Assembly (NCBI GenBank): GCA_027704905.1
Contig: CM051004.1
Span: 15,443,608-15,507,607 of the forward strand
Direction: 5' to 3'
Length of the DNA: 64,000 nt
Origin: Muraenolepis orangiensis
Taxonomy: Eukaryota > Chordata > Actinopteri > Gadiformes > Muraenolepididae
Below the pieces are notes generated by a model. The model saw only the letters and a program-made list of their open reading frames with translations. It was not told the origin of the DNA and made no database searches. The translations under genes were made by a program, and so were the position numbers. Position 1 is the first letter of the stretch. The number at the start of each line of letters is the position of its first letter. This document shows, piece after piece, positions 62,821-64,000 of the stretch.

Positions 62821-64000
62821 GTAAGTGTCTGTTTAGTTTGAGTCATCACAACACACACTCACTCTTTAGATGGAAGGTCCATCCACACAGCAGGAGGGGA
62901 CGTCCTACTGGGAATGAACATCATGGAGCTCATCAATATTAATATTGATAAGATATATGATGGATCTTATCAATATTAATATTGATTAGATACATGAGGG
63001 ATCTAATCAATATTAATATTGATAAGATAAATGATGTATCTAATCAATATTAATATTAATTAGATACATGATGCATCTAATCAATATTAATATTGATAAG
63101 ATACATGATGTTTCTAATCAATGTTATTATTGATAAGATACATGATGGTTGACATGATGTATCTTATCAATATTAATATTGTTAACCATCACAATGAATC
63201 CTCCTTTTATAAAATACAACAGGTATTATTAATGAATTATTATTGATTATTAGTAGTGTAATTATTATTATTAGACCATAAAATACTCACATTATTAAAG
63301 GGTAAGTAAACAACCGTTCTAGCAGACCATCTGCATACCAGTTTCCAAAGAGTCGTTAAGGTTTTATAAAAAATGTACAGTTTGGGTTCCAAAGGAGCAG
63401 GTTTAAGGGGCGTGGTCAAACGCGGTCCTACCCCACCCTCACTGGAGCCAGGGGGCGGAGCCAATAGAAAACCACTCTGTGAAAACTGGTTTTGCTGGAA
63501 GTAGCACAACATGTCCCCCGTTTGATAACTTTCTACATTTCAGTCCAAAACATCAGAAATGCTGACCAACACGTTTTGAGACCCAAACGGAGCAGCTTTC
63601 CCTTTAATATTAGTGCGTGTATTTTATATTTTATTATAACAACTACTGTTATTCTTATGACTATCATCATCCTTATGGTTAAAATAAGGACCATTGAGGA
63701 ATAATAACACATATTTATTAGTGTGAATAATGTTTTGAATAGTGATTACTATAATGAATTGTAATTAGGAATATTATTATTTTATAATTATTAATTCAAA
63801 TAATAATATATATAATAAAAGTAATATTATTATTATATAACTATAACTATAATTATTATTAATAATTAGAATAATAATAATATTATTATTATTATTATAT
63901 AATAATAATTATATAAACAGTATATAAATATATAAAGAGTTTATATAAAGAGTATTATATAAACAATTATTATTCATATTATTATTATATATATACAATA
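62821..64000. other. NLR intron or 3' flank, AT-rich
   Basis: No B30.2 (PRY-SPRY) exon is visible. 62930-63185 is a palindromic tandem array; 63185-64000 is AT-rich with TTA/AAT repeats towards the end. Confidence 0.6.
62930..63185. repeat. Tandem array of palindromic units
   Basis: About six units of roughly 40 bp. Each has the self-complementary core CAATATTAATATTG flanked by ATCTTAT/ATAAGAT or ATCTAAT/ATTAGAT, separated by ACATGATG-type spacers. Confidence 0.9.

Overview
This window looks like nuclear DNA of a teleost fish. The genes are split by short introns with GT-AG borders. Microsatellites (CA/GT, GA/CT, AT) are very dense, hAT-type DNA transposons and fish SINEs/LINEs are common, and the right third carries a fish-type NLR immune receptor gene (FISNA-NACHT-LRR with a repeated N-terminal exon). 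There is no prokaryotic or organellar signal and no CRISPR array.

Layout. 1-2875: microsatellite-rich intergenic DNA. 2876-11529 (minus): an apparently intact 15-exon CYP46A1-like cytochrome P450 (cholesterol 24-hydroxylase family, 508 codons). 11530-13891: AT and GGTGAT satellite DNA. 13892-17868 (minus): intact 5-exon peroxiredoxin 6 (221 aa). 18389-20428 (plus): intact 2-exon PLPP6 phosphatase (279 aa), divergent from prdx6 across about 520 bp that holds a CCAAT box, a CACGTG E-box and three 31-bp GC-box-like repeats. 24454-30125 and 37971-43743 (plus): two flavin-containing monooxygenase (FMO) paralogues of 555 and 537 aa, each 10 coding exons. Between them lies a decayed Gypsy-type LTR element (33545-36340). 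44660-49107: a nest of decayed hAT transposons. 49209-49616: a clean hAT-type short element with a perfect 8-bp target duplication. 49950-62820 and probably beyond (plus): an NLRC3-like gene with an ISRE-like site upstream, a tandemly amplified N-terminal exon, a FISNA exon, a 1768-bp NACHT exon, three LRR exons and a linker exon. The B30.2 exon that usually follows is not seen before the window ends.

Functional picture. The left two thirds are redox and lipid genes: P450 sterol hydroxylation, peroxide/phospholipid hydroperoxide reduction, isoprenoid diphosphate hydrolysis, and xenobiotic S/N-oxidation. They are neighbours, not a pathway. In mammals FMO genes and PRDX6 are both on human 1q, so that part may be conserved synteny. 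The right third is a fast-evolving immune locus.

Exon borders were derived by eye from reading frame, splice consensus and family similarity. Every complete gene model sums to a multiple of three with consistent intron phases. The most interesting points are: the two FMO paralogues split the same two ancestral exons at different positions; an antisense copy of an FMO terminal exon sits inside its own intron; ten perfectly spaced AP-1 heptamers lie in an FMO intron; and the NLR N-terminal exon has been amplified with a 45-bp satellite whose units each look like a 3' splice site.
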